From CAVVAL01 sp963740215 (GTDB lineage Bacteria > Actinomycetota > Actinomycetes > Mycobacteriales > Cryptosporangiaceae), in NCBI GenBank assembly GCA_963740215.1, contig CAVUDJ010000008.1, positions 868,001 through 932,000 of the forward strand: a stretch of 64,000 nt of DNA, in the 5' to 3' direction. A program made the position numbers and the translations under genes. Numbering within the stretch: position 1 is the stretch's first letter; every line of letters starts with the position of its first letter. The notes beneath the pieces are model-generated. The model was not told the DNA's origin. It searched no databases and worked only from the letters and a program-made list of their open reading frames with translations. This document shows, piece after piece, positions 8,803 through 16,386 of this stretch.

Positions 8803-9610
8803 GCGCAAGCCGGACGTCCGGCACATCGACGTCGACGGGGTCCGGCTGCGCATCGCGGTCCGCGGTACCGGACGGCCGCTGCTGCTGCTGATGGGCATCG
8901 GCGGCAACCTCGAAATGTGGGCACCGTTCGAGGGCGCCCTTGACGCCAGGACGGTTCAGACCATCACCGTGGACGCGCCCGGCACCGGCGGGTCCACGGG
9001 GTACCGGTTTCCCCAGCGGATGTCCGGGCTCGCACGCACCATGGACCGGATGCTCGACGTCCTCGGCCACGACCAGGTGGACGTACTCGGCGTCTCGTTC
9101 GGAGGCGTGCTCGCCCAGCAGCTCGCCCACCAGGCACCCGGCCGCGTACGCCGGCTGGTGCTGGCCGCCACCGGTCCCGGAGTCGGTGGCGTGCCCGGCT
9201 CCCCCAGGGTCCTCCTCGCCATGGCCACGCCGCGCCGCTACTACCAGCCGGACTACTTCCGCCGCGTCGCCGGCCGGATTTACGGTGGGGCGGCCCGCCG
9301 CGACCCCGACGCGATGTTGCACGGTTCGCTGGCGCGGTTCGCGCACGCGCCGTCCTTCGGCGGCTACGCCGCACAGCTCTACGCGATCACCGGCTGGACC
9401 AGCCTCCCCTGGCTTCACCGGCTGCCGCATCCAACCCTCGTGCTCGCGGGTGACGACGACCCGATCGTCCCGCTGGTCAACGGGCGCATCCTGAGTCTGC
9501 TCATTCCCGATTCCCGGCTGCACGTCGTCCGAGGCGGCGGCCACCTCTTCCTGCTCGAACGGCCGGCCGAGATCGCCGCGCTGGTCACCGACTTCCTCAC
9601 CGCACCCTGA
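8783..9610 (+). CDS. Alpha/beta hydrolase, PHA depolymerase (PhaZ)-like
   Basis: A 275-residue hydrolase starting at GTG 8783 and overlapping the dehydrogenase by 20 bases, so translationally coupled to it. The nucleophile elbow GVSFGG gives Ser105; LAGDDDPIVP should carry the acid and GGGHLFLLERP the His. LLLMGIGGNLEMW and APGTGGST near the N-terminus are typical of intracellular medium-chain-length PHA depolymerases. Its place after PhaC and an acyl-CoA dehydrogenase supports mobilisation of stored polyester, though the family also contains many esterases. Confidence 0.8.
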   Translation: MWVPSRRRKPDVRHIDVDGVRLRIAVRGTGRPLLLLMGIGGNLEMWAPFEGALDARTVQTITVDAPGTGGSTGYRFPQRMSGLARTMDRMLDVLGHDQVDVLGVSFGGVLAQQLAHQAPGRVRRLVLAATGPGVGGVPGSPRVLLAMATPRRYYQPDYFRRVAGRIYGGAARRDPDAMLHGSLARFAHAPSFGGYAAQLYAITGWTSLPWLHRLPHPTLVLAGDDDPIVPLVNGRILSLLIPDSRLHVVRGGGHLFLLERPAEIAALVTDFLTAP

Positions 9611-9613
9611 CCC

Positions 9614-9632
9614 GACGGCCGTAAGGCCGCTG
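9614..9632. terminator. Short hairpin between convergent genes
   Basis: CGGCC-gtaa-GGCCG forms a 5-bp stem with a 4-base loop in the 27-bp gap between the ends of the depolymerase and the following reverse-strand hydrolase. It is short, so the call is tentative. Confidence 0.4.
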
Positions 9633-9637
9633 CCTGG

Positions 9638-10174
9638 TCAGTCCGGCCATTCGATCGTGTCGAGGAACTCACCGACGCGATCGACCACCCGGCCGAGGAC
9701 AGCGATGGATGCGGTGAGCGGACCCGACACGTACATCCCGTGGTCAGCGCCGTCGACCTCGAGCACATCGGGCGAGAGACGGCGCGCCAGCGCACCGTCC
9801 CAGAGCGGATCCTCGGTTCCGCCGATGAGCAGCTGCGGCGCACTCGCCCTGGCCATCGCTGCCGCCACCCACGGCAGGGTGAGCACCGGCGTCAACCACA
9901 CGGCTGGGAGGGCCCGCTCCGCAGCGAGCGCCGCTGCGTTCGTGCCGAGCGACTTGGCGATCAGCAACGGCCTGCCCCCGACCTCGTCGAGCAGCGGGAT
10001 GACCTCGTGGCGCACCCACCCCTCGACCTCCGGCGCGAACGGCTCCGGCGGCTCCTTCGACCACTGATGCCGGTGCACGGTCGCGCCGCGCCTCTCGGCG
10101 ACATCGCCGGAGTACATCAGCAGCGGTGCCGTGGGCCCGTACATACGGCCGGGGAGGATCACCGCGTCGGGCAC
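9638..10174 (-). CDS. Small alpha/beta hydrolase
   Basis: A 178-residue single-domain hydrolase. IAKSLGTNAA is the nucleophile elbow (a degenerate G-x-S-x-G with Lys before Ser), GGTEDPLWDG would supply the acid and GADHGMYV the His. Leading sequence PDAVILPGRMYGP resembles the dienelactone-hydrolase-like/AXE fold. No cleavable signal, so cytoplasmic. The substrate cannot be told. It lies 9 bp downstream of the AAA ATPase on the same strand and may be its operon partner. Confidence 0.75.
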   Translation of the reverse strand: MPDAVILPGRMYGPTAPLLMYSGDVAERRGATVHRHQWSKEPPEPFAPEVEGWVRHEVIPLLDEVGGRPLLIAKSLGTNAAALAAERALPAVWLTPVLTLPWVAAAMARASAPQLLIGGTEDPLWDGALARRLSPDVLEVDGADHGMYVSGPLTASIAVLGRVVDRVGEFLDTIEWPD

Positions 10175-10183
10175 CCGACGATG

Positions 10184-11689
10184 CTACAACTGCCGCCAGT
10201 CTCCGCGCGGGTCTGCGGCCGCGTCGGTGGCCGTGTCGGCGCCGAGCAACACGCGGGTCATGGCGTTGCGAGTGTGCTGCAGTTCGTCGAGCGCGGCGTT
10301 CACCTGGTCCACGGTCAGCGTGATGGGTTCGTCGTCGCGGTCGGGTCCGCCGTCGACGGCGAGCAGGGCGGCGCGGCGCATCAGCTCCTTGAGGAACGAC
10401 GCGGTGACGCCGCCGGTCCGGCGAGCCATCTCCTGGAGCAGGGAATCGTCGACGACGAGCCTGCCTCGATAGAGCTGGAGCAGCCGCCAGCGGGCGTCCT
10501 CGTCGGGCAGGTCGAGGGCGACCGCCTGGTCGACGCGGCCCGGCCGAGCCGCGAGTGCGGGTTCGAGCAGATCGGCACGGTTGGTGGTGAGCACGAACAC
10601 GACATCGGCGTCCTCGCCGAGCCCGTCCATCTCGTTCAGTAGTTCGAAGAGCAGCGGCTGCCCACCTGGGTGGACCCCGCGGTCCTCGGCGATCAGGTCG
10701 ACGTCCTCGACCACCACCATCGCCGGTTGCAGCGCACGGGCGACGGAGCAGGCCTCGGCGACGAGGTGCAGCGCGGCACCAGTCAGCTGGATCACCGTCG
10801 TGCCGGTCAGGCGGCTCAACAGATACCGCACGGTGTGGGTCTTCCCGGTGCCGGGCGGGCCGTAGAGGAGCACCCCTCGTTTCAGGTGCTGGCCGGCCGC
10901 GAGGAGGCGCTGCCGTGCGAGGCTCACGCCGATGACCTGCCGTTCGACGGCGTCTAGGGTGGCGGTCGGCAGGATCACGTCGGTGCGGTCAAGGGTCGGC
11001 CTGTGGTGGACATGGAGCAGCGCCTGCCCGGGATCGAACACCTCGCCGCCGAAGGACACCACCTGCCCGCGGAAGACGTTGCACTCCAACGCGAGGCGAC
11101 GGATCTCTCCGGCTGCTGCTGCGGCGGCGCCGGGATCGGTGCTGACGACCTGGAGGGTGACGGCCTGCCGCGCTCCGTGCTGTTCGGCGCCACGGAGCAG
11201 GATCGCGGTGCGTCGCTGCGGCTCTGCGATGAGGTAGATGCCGCACAGGACGCAGGGGCGTACCTCGTCCGGTCCACACGTCAGGTTCGCCGACGCCACG
11301 TTGCCCGGCCGCAAGCCGTAGTACTCGTCCACAGCACTGCTGGCGAGGAGGTCGGCCAGGCCGAACTCGCGATGCTGGAATCCGCTCACCCCGACGAGAT
11401 GATGGTCCCGGCCGGGTGCTTGCAGCCACACCTCCAGCCCGGCTTGCACGTTGACGTGGTCGTAGGCCCGCCACGACTCCTCGACAACAGGCAGTTCGGC
11501 GGTGGCTTCCCCGAGATGGGCGTGCAGCAGGTGGCCGAGGGAGGGTGTCTCGTCCGCGCGTGCTCTCTTCAGCACACCGCGCAAGGCCCACCGGCCCAGC
11601 CGCGCCACGTCGGCGACCTCCGGCCGCAGCCCGTCCGGCGCCCCTGTTGGCGCTTCTGGCGTGAGAATCTCGACCGAGCGTTCTCTCAC
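10184..11689 (-). CDS. AAA-family ATPase (CDC48-like) with an actinobacterial N-terminal domain
   Basis: A 501-residue protein with GTG start at 11689 preceded by AAGGAG. The C-terminal half is a single AAA+ module: Walker A GPPGTGKT at 277-284, Walker B VVVEDVD near 325-331, sensor-1 VFVLTTNR and an arginine finger region ARPGRVD. The first 240 residues are not a recognised Cdc48 N-domain; they carry a Cys pair CVLCG near 146-150. Such proteins probably remodel protein substrates as oligomers, but no substrate is known. The next gene follows after 9 bp. Confidence 0.85.
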   Translation of the reverse strand: MRERSVEILTPEAPTGAPDGLRPEVADVARLGRWALRGVLKRARADETPSLGHLLHAHLGEATAELPVVEESWRAYDHVNVQAGLEVWLQAPGRDHHLVGVSGFQHREFGLADLLASSAVDEYYGLRPGNVASANLTCGPDEVRPCVLCGIYLIAEPQRRTAILLRGAEQHGARQAVTLQVVSTDPGAAAAAAGEIRRLALECNVFRGQVVSFGGEVFDPGQALLHVHHRPTLDRTDVILPTATLDAVERQVIGVSLARQRLLAAGQHLKRGVLLYGPPGTGKTHTVRYLLSRLTGTTVIQLTGAALHLVAEACSVARALQPAMVVVEDVDLIAEDRGVHPGGQPLLFELLNEMDGLGEDADVVFVLTTNRADLLEPALAARPGRVDQAVALDLPDEDARWRLLQLYRGRLVVDDSLLQEMARRTGGVTASFLKELMRRAALLAVDGGPDRDDEPITLTVDQVNAALDELQHTRNAMTRVLLGADTATDAAADPRGDWRQL

Positions 11690-11802
11690 GATTCTGCTCC
11701 TTGCCTACCGACACAGCAGCCATCTGAACGTTACCGGCGGTGTCACGTGGCTCATCGCGTTCAGACCTGGACGCATGCTGCGGGTCCAGATCGGACGATC
11801 GG

Positions 11803-12993
11803 TCAATTGCCGTGGCTGACGTCGTTGGCAGCGGCAGGGTACTTGAGCAGGTAGTCCTCCATCGTGTCGGCGTTCATCGCATTGAAGAGCCGCCTCGACT
11901 GGGCTACGTCTGGCAGCACCACACTCCCCACACCGGGCACGGTGTCGAGGCCGGCCGTCGGGAGTGTCATGAAAACCAGGTCGGACGGGCGGAGGCCCTT
12001 GAGGGAGAACGCGATGCGGCTGACCGGCATCCGGTCATCGACCGTGATCGCCGCACCGACCACGGTGACGAAGTCGTTGAACCGCTTCGGGTTGGTCAGT
12101 AGATCACCGGATGCCGCCTTGGACAGCAACGCGCGGAGGAACTGCTGCTGCCGCTTCGCGCGGTCGAAATCACCGTTGGCGAGGCCCGTGCGCTGCCGCA
12201 CGTAGTACTCGGCGAGCTGACCGTCCAGGTGCAGCGGTCCCTTCCGGAACGTCAGGCAGTTCCGCTTCTGCCACCGCGTGTCCCGGCACGGTGTCGTCGG
12301 ATACCTACTGTTCGCCGGTAGGAATCGGTAGGCGTCGTGGCTCTCCCGATCGATGACGACATCGACACCACCGACAAGGTCCGTGATCTCCCGGACCGCC
12401 GAGAAGTCGACGAGCACCGGATAGTCGATCTTGTGGCCGGTGAAGCGGTCGAGCGTCCGCACGAGCCGGGGCGCGCCGCCGAACACGAACGCCGCGTTGA
12501 TCTTGTTCCTCGCTCCTGACCGGCCCTTGCTGTCTGCGATCGGCAGGTACGTGTCGCGGGGAATCGAGATCACGTACGCCCGGTCGGTGCTCCTCGGGAC
12601 GTGGACGATGATGATCGAGTCGGTGCGCGGTGCGCCGGGGACCGTTGCGACGCTGCCGTCAGGTGTCTCCGGATTGAAGTTGTCGCCTGCTCGGCTGTCA
12701 GACCCCATGACGAGGAACGTGAACGGGCCGGTGATCTTCGGCGGCTCGGTGGGGGCCGCGTCTCCGAGAAGGTCATCGCGGTTGACGCTGCTCTCAACCT
12801 TGTCAGCGAGTAGCTTGCCGCCGATGAACAAGCCGGTCGAGGTGAGCACCAGCGCGATACCGACGGCAACGGCAGTCACCGACAGGAACGGGGCGCGACG
12901 CCGCTTCTCGGCCCGGCGAGGCCCGGGTCCGGGATGCTCGCGGGCACGCTGACCGGACGGTTGCCCCTCGGCCAGCGGCGGGTCGGTCGCCAT
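11803..12993 (-). CDS. LytR-CpsA-Psr (LCP) family glycopolymer transferase
   Basis: A 396-residue membrane-anchored LCP protein, which transfers wall glycopolymers (teichoic acid or arabinogalactan-type) from lipid carriers to peptidoglycan. A basic cytoplasmic leader (PRRAEKRRRAP) precedes one transmembrane helix at about 36-58, with the LCP domain outside. LVMGSDSRAG, the Asp/Arg-rich RTDSIIIVHV, SIPRDTYLPI and KINAAFVFGG are the signature strands; FDRAKRQQQFLRAL is the last conserved helix. The ATG at 12993 has AAGGTGG upstream and was preferred to a longer start 45 bp earlier. Confidence 0.92.
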   Translation of the reverse strand: MATDPPLAEGQPSGQRAREHPGPGPRRAEKRRRAPFLSVTAVAVGIALVLTSTGLFIGGKLLADKVESSVNRDDLLGDAAPTEPPKITGPFTFLVMGSDSRAGDNFNPETPDGSVATVPGAPRTDSIIIVHVPRSTDRAYVISIPRDTYLPIADSKGRSGARNKINAAFVFGGAPRLVRTLDRFTGHKIDYPVLVDFSAVREITDLVGGVDVVIDRESHDAYRFLPANSRYPTTPCRDTRWQKRNCLTFRKGPLHLDGQLAEYYVRQRTGLANGDFDRAKRQQQFLRALLSKAASGDLLTNPKRFNDFVTVVGAAITVDDRMPVSRIAFSLKGLRPSDLVFMTLPTAGLDTVPGVGSVVLPDVAQSRRLFNAMNADTMEDYLLKYPAAANDVSHGN

Positions 12994-13071
12994 TGGACGT
13001 CCACCTTCAGATCTTCTGATCTGTGTTGGTCTAATCATATGAGGACGCTGGCGTCGTGCCGGGTGAGCCGA

Positions 13072-13956
13072 TCAACTGGTGCGCAGGCCACGTCGTTCGG
13101 TCCGGAGGATGTCGATGCTCAGCTGGGCGCATTCGTCGCATATCCACACACCGGGGCCGGCGACCATGGGCCTGCCGGGATCGGTGCAACCGCAGAATGA
13201 GCAGGCCCTGCCGACGCGGCCCTTGCCGAGACGGTGGCGACGGCGCGGCGGCGGCTGGATGTACTCGTTGAGGTCCTTCTTGATCCGGGCGACATCCACG
13301 TCGAGATCATTGAGCACACAGCGGGCGGACGATCCGGGATCCAGCGCCACGACGCACAGCAGATGCTCGGTGCGGACCTGGCTCTGTCCAGCCCGGGCGG
13401 CCATGCGGCGGGCCTGGGTCAGCGAGTTCTCGGCGTCACCGTCTCCGACGACCCGCCGCTCGCGACCGTCGTCGCCTGCGATCATCGCCGGCTCGAACAA
13501 TCGAGCGTTGGCGGCGCGAACCTTCTCCCGGGTCACCCCGAGCTGATCGAGCACGTTGGCTGCGAACCCGACGTGCAACAGCCCGAGCAGCAGATGCTGG
13601 GTGCCGACCACGCTCTCGTCGGCGTCCGCCGCGGCCTGCGCGGCCTGCAGGCACGCCGAGAGGCGCGGCACGATCACCATCGCGTCGGCAGCGTCACCGA
13701 TCAGATCGTCGACTTCCACCCTGTGCGCGAACCGCTGCCGCGCCGCCTGCTTCGACACCCCGAGTCGTTCACCGATCAGCGTCCACGACAGCCCCGCGGC
13801 CCGGGCGGCCCTGACATAGTGCTCGACCAGCGCATCGGTCGCCTCGCCGGTCTCGCCGGCGACGGTCATCGCGGTCTCCAGCAAGACCAACGGATCCGGG
13901 CTGTCGGCGCGACGCGCGACCTCGTCGACCAGCCCTTGCACGTCCAGCGCGCCCAT
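13072..13956 (-). CDS. Chimeric protein: HTH, ClpC-type N-domain and ClpX-type zinc finger
   Basis: A 294-residue protein with three recognisable parts. Residues 57-80 form a helix-turn-helix (LSWTLIGERLGVSKQAARQRF). Residues 97-155 and 177-235 are the two repeats of a Clp N-domain (VGTQHLLLGLL, VRTEHLLCVVAL), the part of ClpC/ClpA that binds adaptors and substrates. Residues 252-285 are a ClpX-like C4 zinc finger, CSFCG at 252-256 and ICDECAQL at 272-279. There is no ATPase module. It may be a DNA-binding regulator or adaptor that talks to the Clp protease. Starts at 13968 and 13956 are both possible; neither has a Shine-Dalgarno, and both sit on a palindrome, so a leaderless transcript is plausible. 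Confidence 0.8.
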   Translation of the reverse strand: MGALDVQGLVDEVARRADSPDPLVLLETAMTVAGETGEATDALVEHYVRAARAAGLSWTLIGERLGVSKQAARQRFAHRVEVDDLIGDAADAMVIVPRLSACLQAAQAAADADESVVGTQHLLLGLLHVGFAANVLDQLGVTREKVRAANARLFEPAMIAGDDGRERRVVGDGDAENSLTQARRMAARAGQSQVRTEHLLCVVALDPGSSARCVLNDLDVDVARIKKDLNEYIQPPPRRRHRLGKGRVGRACSFCGCTDPGRPMVAGPGVWICDECAQLSIDILRTERRGLRTS

Positions 13957-13959
13957 GAT

Positions 13960-13976
13960 GACAACCATAGGTTGTC
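13960..13976. promoter_or_regulatory. Palindrome GACAA-N7-TTGTC over the start of the Clp-N/HTH gene (site 1)
   Basis: GACAACC-ATA-GGTTGTC is a perfect 17-bp inverted repeat (7-bp arms, 3-base spacer) covering the upstream start codon of the reverse-strand HTH/Clp-N gene. A second 17-bp repeat of the same form lies 28 bp further upstream. This is what an operator of an autoregulated HTH protein would look like. Confidence 0.55.
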
Positions 13977-13987
13977 GCTCGCGATCC

Positions 13988-14004
13988 GACAATGAGACGT
14001 TGTC
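13988..14004. promoter_or_regulatory. Palindrome GACAA-N7-TTGTC upstream of the Clp-N/HTH gene (site 2)
   Basis: GACAA-tgagacg-TTGTC repeats the outer half-sites of site 1 with the same 17-bp overall length. Centre-to-centre spacing is 28 bp. The spacers differ, so the shared half-sites are unlikely to be a simple duplication. Confidence 0.5.
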
Positions 14005-14265
14005 CAGCAGCGAGCCCCCTACCGCTCTGTGCTGACGACGCTGCCCGGAGGCCGACATCTGCGGCTGGGGTCAGCCGCGGTCAGACCCCACGCCGGCCCG
14101 CCGACCAGACCGATTGACCAGGTCACCTCCACGACTCAGCAGGCCTACACCTCGGAGTCCACATGGGACGGCGCGCCTGGTGCGCGACGGGACGGCTCGA
14201 CGGCAGGCCGATGGCTGTCGCGGCGACGCCGGCTGGACAGCCGAACGTCTATAGGGTGCGTATTC

Positions 14266-14487
14266 ATGGGAGAGATTGTGCTGCGCGTCCGACTAACCGG
14301 CGGCGACCACATGGACGTCACGTACGAATCCGATACCGCCGACACAGACGAGGTCGTCGAGCACCTCATCTCGACGCTCGCCCAGGACTCCGGTGTACTT
14401 CGCACCAGACACGGTGACCGGCTCGTGGTCCTGTACGGCCGGGGCGTTGCCGCTGTTGAGATTGCGCCGCGCGGCCCGGTCCTGTGA
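14266..14487 (+). CDS. Small hypothetical protein, 73 residues
   Basis: The ATG at 14266 has AGGGTG 7 bases upstream and opens a 73-codon frame with strong GC3. The product is acidic in its first half (DVTYESDTADTDEVVEHL) and has no signal or membrane segment. I do not recognise a family. It lies between the divergent HTH/Clp-N gene and a reverse-strand membrane protein, followed by a palindromic repeat. Confidence 0.6.
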   Translation: MGEIVLRVRLTGGDHMDVTYESDTADTDEVVEHLISTLAQDSGVLRTRHGDRLVVLYGRGVAAVEIAPRGPVL

Positions 14488-14551
14488 GTGGCGGGTCTTG
14501 CATTAGTCGCGACCCCGAGAAGGTTGCCGGGGTAACGAGCGGGCCTCCACC

Positions 14552-14632
14552 TCCCCGAACCGGACTGTTCCGGAAGCGGCGCCCAAACTGGACAGCCGAT
14601 GCAGCCATTTCCCCGACAGTTCGCGCCGTGCC
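14552..14632 (+). repeat. Dispersed palindromic intergenic repeat, copy 1
   Basis: 81 bp beginning TCCCCGAACCGGACTGTTCC and ending in the CCCCGACAGTTCGCG core. It matches the copy at 50828-50908 at 77 of 81 positions in the same orientation. Related, more diverged palindromes occur at about 18.9, 33.5-33.8 and 63.9 kb. The copy fills a gap between convergent genes. Confidence 0.85.
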
Positions 14633-14644
14633 CGATTTATAGGG

Positions 14645-15112
14645 TCAGCCGCGGTCAGGCTGCACACCGGCGGTAGTCGGTTCCGCTGCGCCGCGCCCGC
14701 TGCGGAGCAGGGCGATTCCAAGGCTGACCACGCCGATCGTGAGCGAGGCGGCGCCGAGCCAGAGGACCGCGAACAGGCTGTTGGGTTCGGTGCGGCCTTC
14801 ACCCGCTGACGACAGGAAGAATCCTGCGGACATCAGGACCGCAGCGGCCGGAATGGCCAGCCGGGCGATGTAGCCGAGAAGGCCGCTGATCCCGGCCGCG
14901 TCGGCGAGGAGCAGGCAGACGAGGCTGAGGATGACCAGTACTCCGGCGTGGGCGTGCCCCGCGCGGGCGAACGCCACCTGGAACTCGGTGAGCTCTTCCT
15001 TGCCGCTGGCGACCCTGGTGAGGAAGTAGCCACCGGACTCGATCGCGACCACCGTCAACAGGAGCACGCCGGCGATGCGCTTGGAGACCTGGGACATCGG
15101 GAGGGGCTGCAT
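14645..15112 (-). CDS. Small membrane protein with four predicted transmembrane helices
   Basis: A 155-residue protein starting at ATG 15112 with GGAAGG 8 bases upstream. Four hydrophobic helices: IAGVLLLTVVAIESGGYFL, HAGVLVILSLVCLLLADAAG, LAIPAAAVLMSAGFFLSSAG and LFAVLWLGAASLTIGVVSLG. A His-rich GHAHAG sits at the start of helix two, possibly for a metal or structural role. I do not recognise a named family. Unlinked to neighbouring genes; the divergent short frame at 15111 abuts its start. Confidence 0.75.
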   Translation of the reverse strand: MQPLPMSQVSKRIAGVLLLTVVAIESGGYFLTRVASGKEELTEFQVAFARAGHAHAGVLVILSLVCLLLADAAGISGLLGYIARLAIPAAAVLMSAGFFLSSAGEGRTEPNSLFAVLWLGAASLTIGVVSLGIALLRSGRGAAEPTTAGVQPDRG

Positions 15113-15260
15113 GAGAGCACCTTCCTACAACCGTCAGTCGCTGACCAGTTCGTCGGCGGCGTGTTACTCACCGCAGTTCGGCCTGGCGAACGGGTTCCTG
15201 CTCCTCGCCGTGGCCGCGCTGGTATTCGGACCGCCGTTCAGCACTTCGGGCGGACCCTGA
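15111..15260 (+). CDS. Possible small secreted or membrane peptide, 49 residues
   Basis: ATG at 15111 has GGGAGGGG ending 4 bases upstream. From codon 20 the frame has strong GC3 and encodes one hydrophobic segment (LANGFLLLAVAALVFGPPF). It ends just before a terminator hairpin. Against it: the start abuts the divergent membrane protein start, and the first 20 codons have weak bias. No family recognised. Confidence 0.35.
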   Translation: MRAPSYNRQSLTSSSAACYSPQFGLANGFLLLAVAALVFGPPFSTSGGP

Positions 15261-15268
15261 CCCTCGTC

Positions 15269-15312
15269 CGCGCGGCCTGCGCGCACCCCTCCTTCGGCGC
15301 GCAGGCCGCGCG
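15269..15312 (-). terminator. Strong hairpin terminator of the ECF sigma gene
   Basis: A perfect 16-bp stem of alternating GC (CGCGCGGCCTGCGCGC with its complement) around a 12-base loop, ending one base from the stop codon of the reverse-strand sigma factor. It could also end transcripts of the small forward frame. Confidence 0.8.
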
Positions 15313-15849
15313 TCAGATCGGCGTCCGGCCCGCGGTGGCGCCGCGCTCCTCCAGCGCCAGCCGCAGTGCGCGCAGCGCATACGACAACCGGGACTTCACC
15401 GTGCCGACCGGCACGCCAAGCACTTCCGCGGCCCGCTTCGCGGTGTGGCCACGGAAGTAGATCTCGGCCAGCACGAGGCGGTGCGACTCCGACAGCGACG
15501 CCAACGCCTCTGCGATCACCAACGACCGCAACCGGTCCTCCACACCGTCGGCACGAGACACGAACTCCAACGCGGCATCACCGACCTCTCGCGGCCGCGC
15601 CGCCCGCCGCCGGTGCTCGTCCACCACCAACCGCCGCGCCACCGTGAACAACCACGCCCGCACCGGCGGCACCGAGGCGTCCACCTTCACCGCGCTGCGC
15701 CACGCACGGAACAGCGTCTCCTGCACCACGTCCTCGGCCCACTGGCGATCACCGCCCGTCAACCGGGTCACGAACCCCAGCAACCCGGTCCCGTGCTCCC
15801 GGTACAGAAACGCGACGACATCCTCGGCGTCCAGCGCGGCGGCGCTCAT
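15313..15849 (-). CDS. ECF (group 4) RNA polymerase sigma factor
   Basis: A 178-residue sigma factor with region 2 (LYREHGTGLLGFVTRLT, then WAEDVVQETLFRAWR and the -10 recognition helix PVRAWLFTVARRLVVDEHRRR) and region 4 (SLSESHRLVLAEIYFRGHTAKRAAEVLGVPVGTVKSR, given here only as a description of the stretch from residue 125 to 160). These match SigL/SigK-like actinobacterial ECF factors, which usually pair with a zinc anti-sigma factor. No anti-sigma gene is adjacent on this strand; the next gene is a four-helix membrane protein 200 bp downstream. The ATG at 15849 was preferred because AAGGGGA precedes it. Confidence 0.9.
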   Translation of the reverse strand: MSAAALDAEDVVAFLYREHGTGLLGFVTRLTGGDRQWAEDVVQETLFRAWRSAVKVDASVPPVRAWLFTVARRLVVDEHRRRAARPREVGDAALEFVSRADGVEDRLRSLVIAEALASLSESHRLVLAEIYFRGHTAKRAAEVLGVPVGTVKSRLSYALRALRLALEERGATAGRTPI

Positions 15850-16031
15850 GACAACCGGTCCCCTTCTACCTCGATCCCCGACCCAACCTGAGGAGAATGG
15901 CGTGTAGCCGCGTCGTGACACATCGCGAGAACCCGCACCGGGATTTCCGCACCCGCGCCTGCCGGAAATCGCCGGTCAACGACGTAGTTGCGTCGACAGC
16001 AAACGCTCTCCGACCCACCAGTGCCGATTCA

Positions 16032-16178
16032 TCACACCAGCGGATCCGTTACGAAACTCCGCAGCGCGTCGCCACGGGACCACGGGCACGCCGGTGTGAC
16101 CTCTCCGTCGTTGCCGAGGCCGATGACCCAGGTGTCGTGGTGCAGGAAGCCAATGGCGGCGCTGAAGCAGTGGACCAA
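16032..16178 (-). CDS. Possible small protein, 48 residues, TTG start
   Basis: In the 537-bp gap between sigma factor and peptidase genes, one reverse frame has clear coding bias (about 80% GC3) for 48 codons: from TTG 16178, with GGGAGG 9 bases upstream, to a TGA at 16032. The product is MVHCFSAAIGFLHHDTWVIG, then LGNDGEVTPACPW and SRGDALRSFVTDPLV. TATATA about 40 bases upstream could be a -10 element. It could instead be the tail of a decayed gene, since the frame stays open for about 20 further codons upstream. No family recognised. Confidence 0.4.
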   Translation of the reverse strand: MVHCFSAAIGFLHHDTWVIGLGNDGEVTPACPWSRGDALRSFVTDPLV

Positions 16179-16332
16179 TTCGCGTGGCCTCCCGAATGTT
16201 GTTCGGGCGACCTGGCGATATATACACGGGTCGGGACCTGCCGATGACGCTTAATACGGCGGGCCAATGAAGGCAACCATTCCGCGAGCCGTCGACAGCC
16301 CTTTCTTGGCGACACATTCACCGTTCGGAGTG

Positions 16333-16378
16333 CTTCTGATCGTGACGGGGTGATCGATCACCCCGTCACGGTCAGAAG
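16333..16378. terminator. 46-bp near-perfect palindrome after the M28 peptidase gene
   Basis: Two 23-bp arms without a loop (one mismatched pair), centred on TGATCGATCA, 9 bp past the stop of the reverse-strand peptidase. The length and position fit a bidirectional terminator. Confidence 0.7.
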
Positions 16379-16386
16379 GTGTTGGG

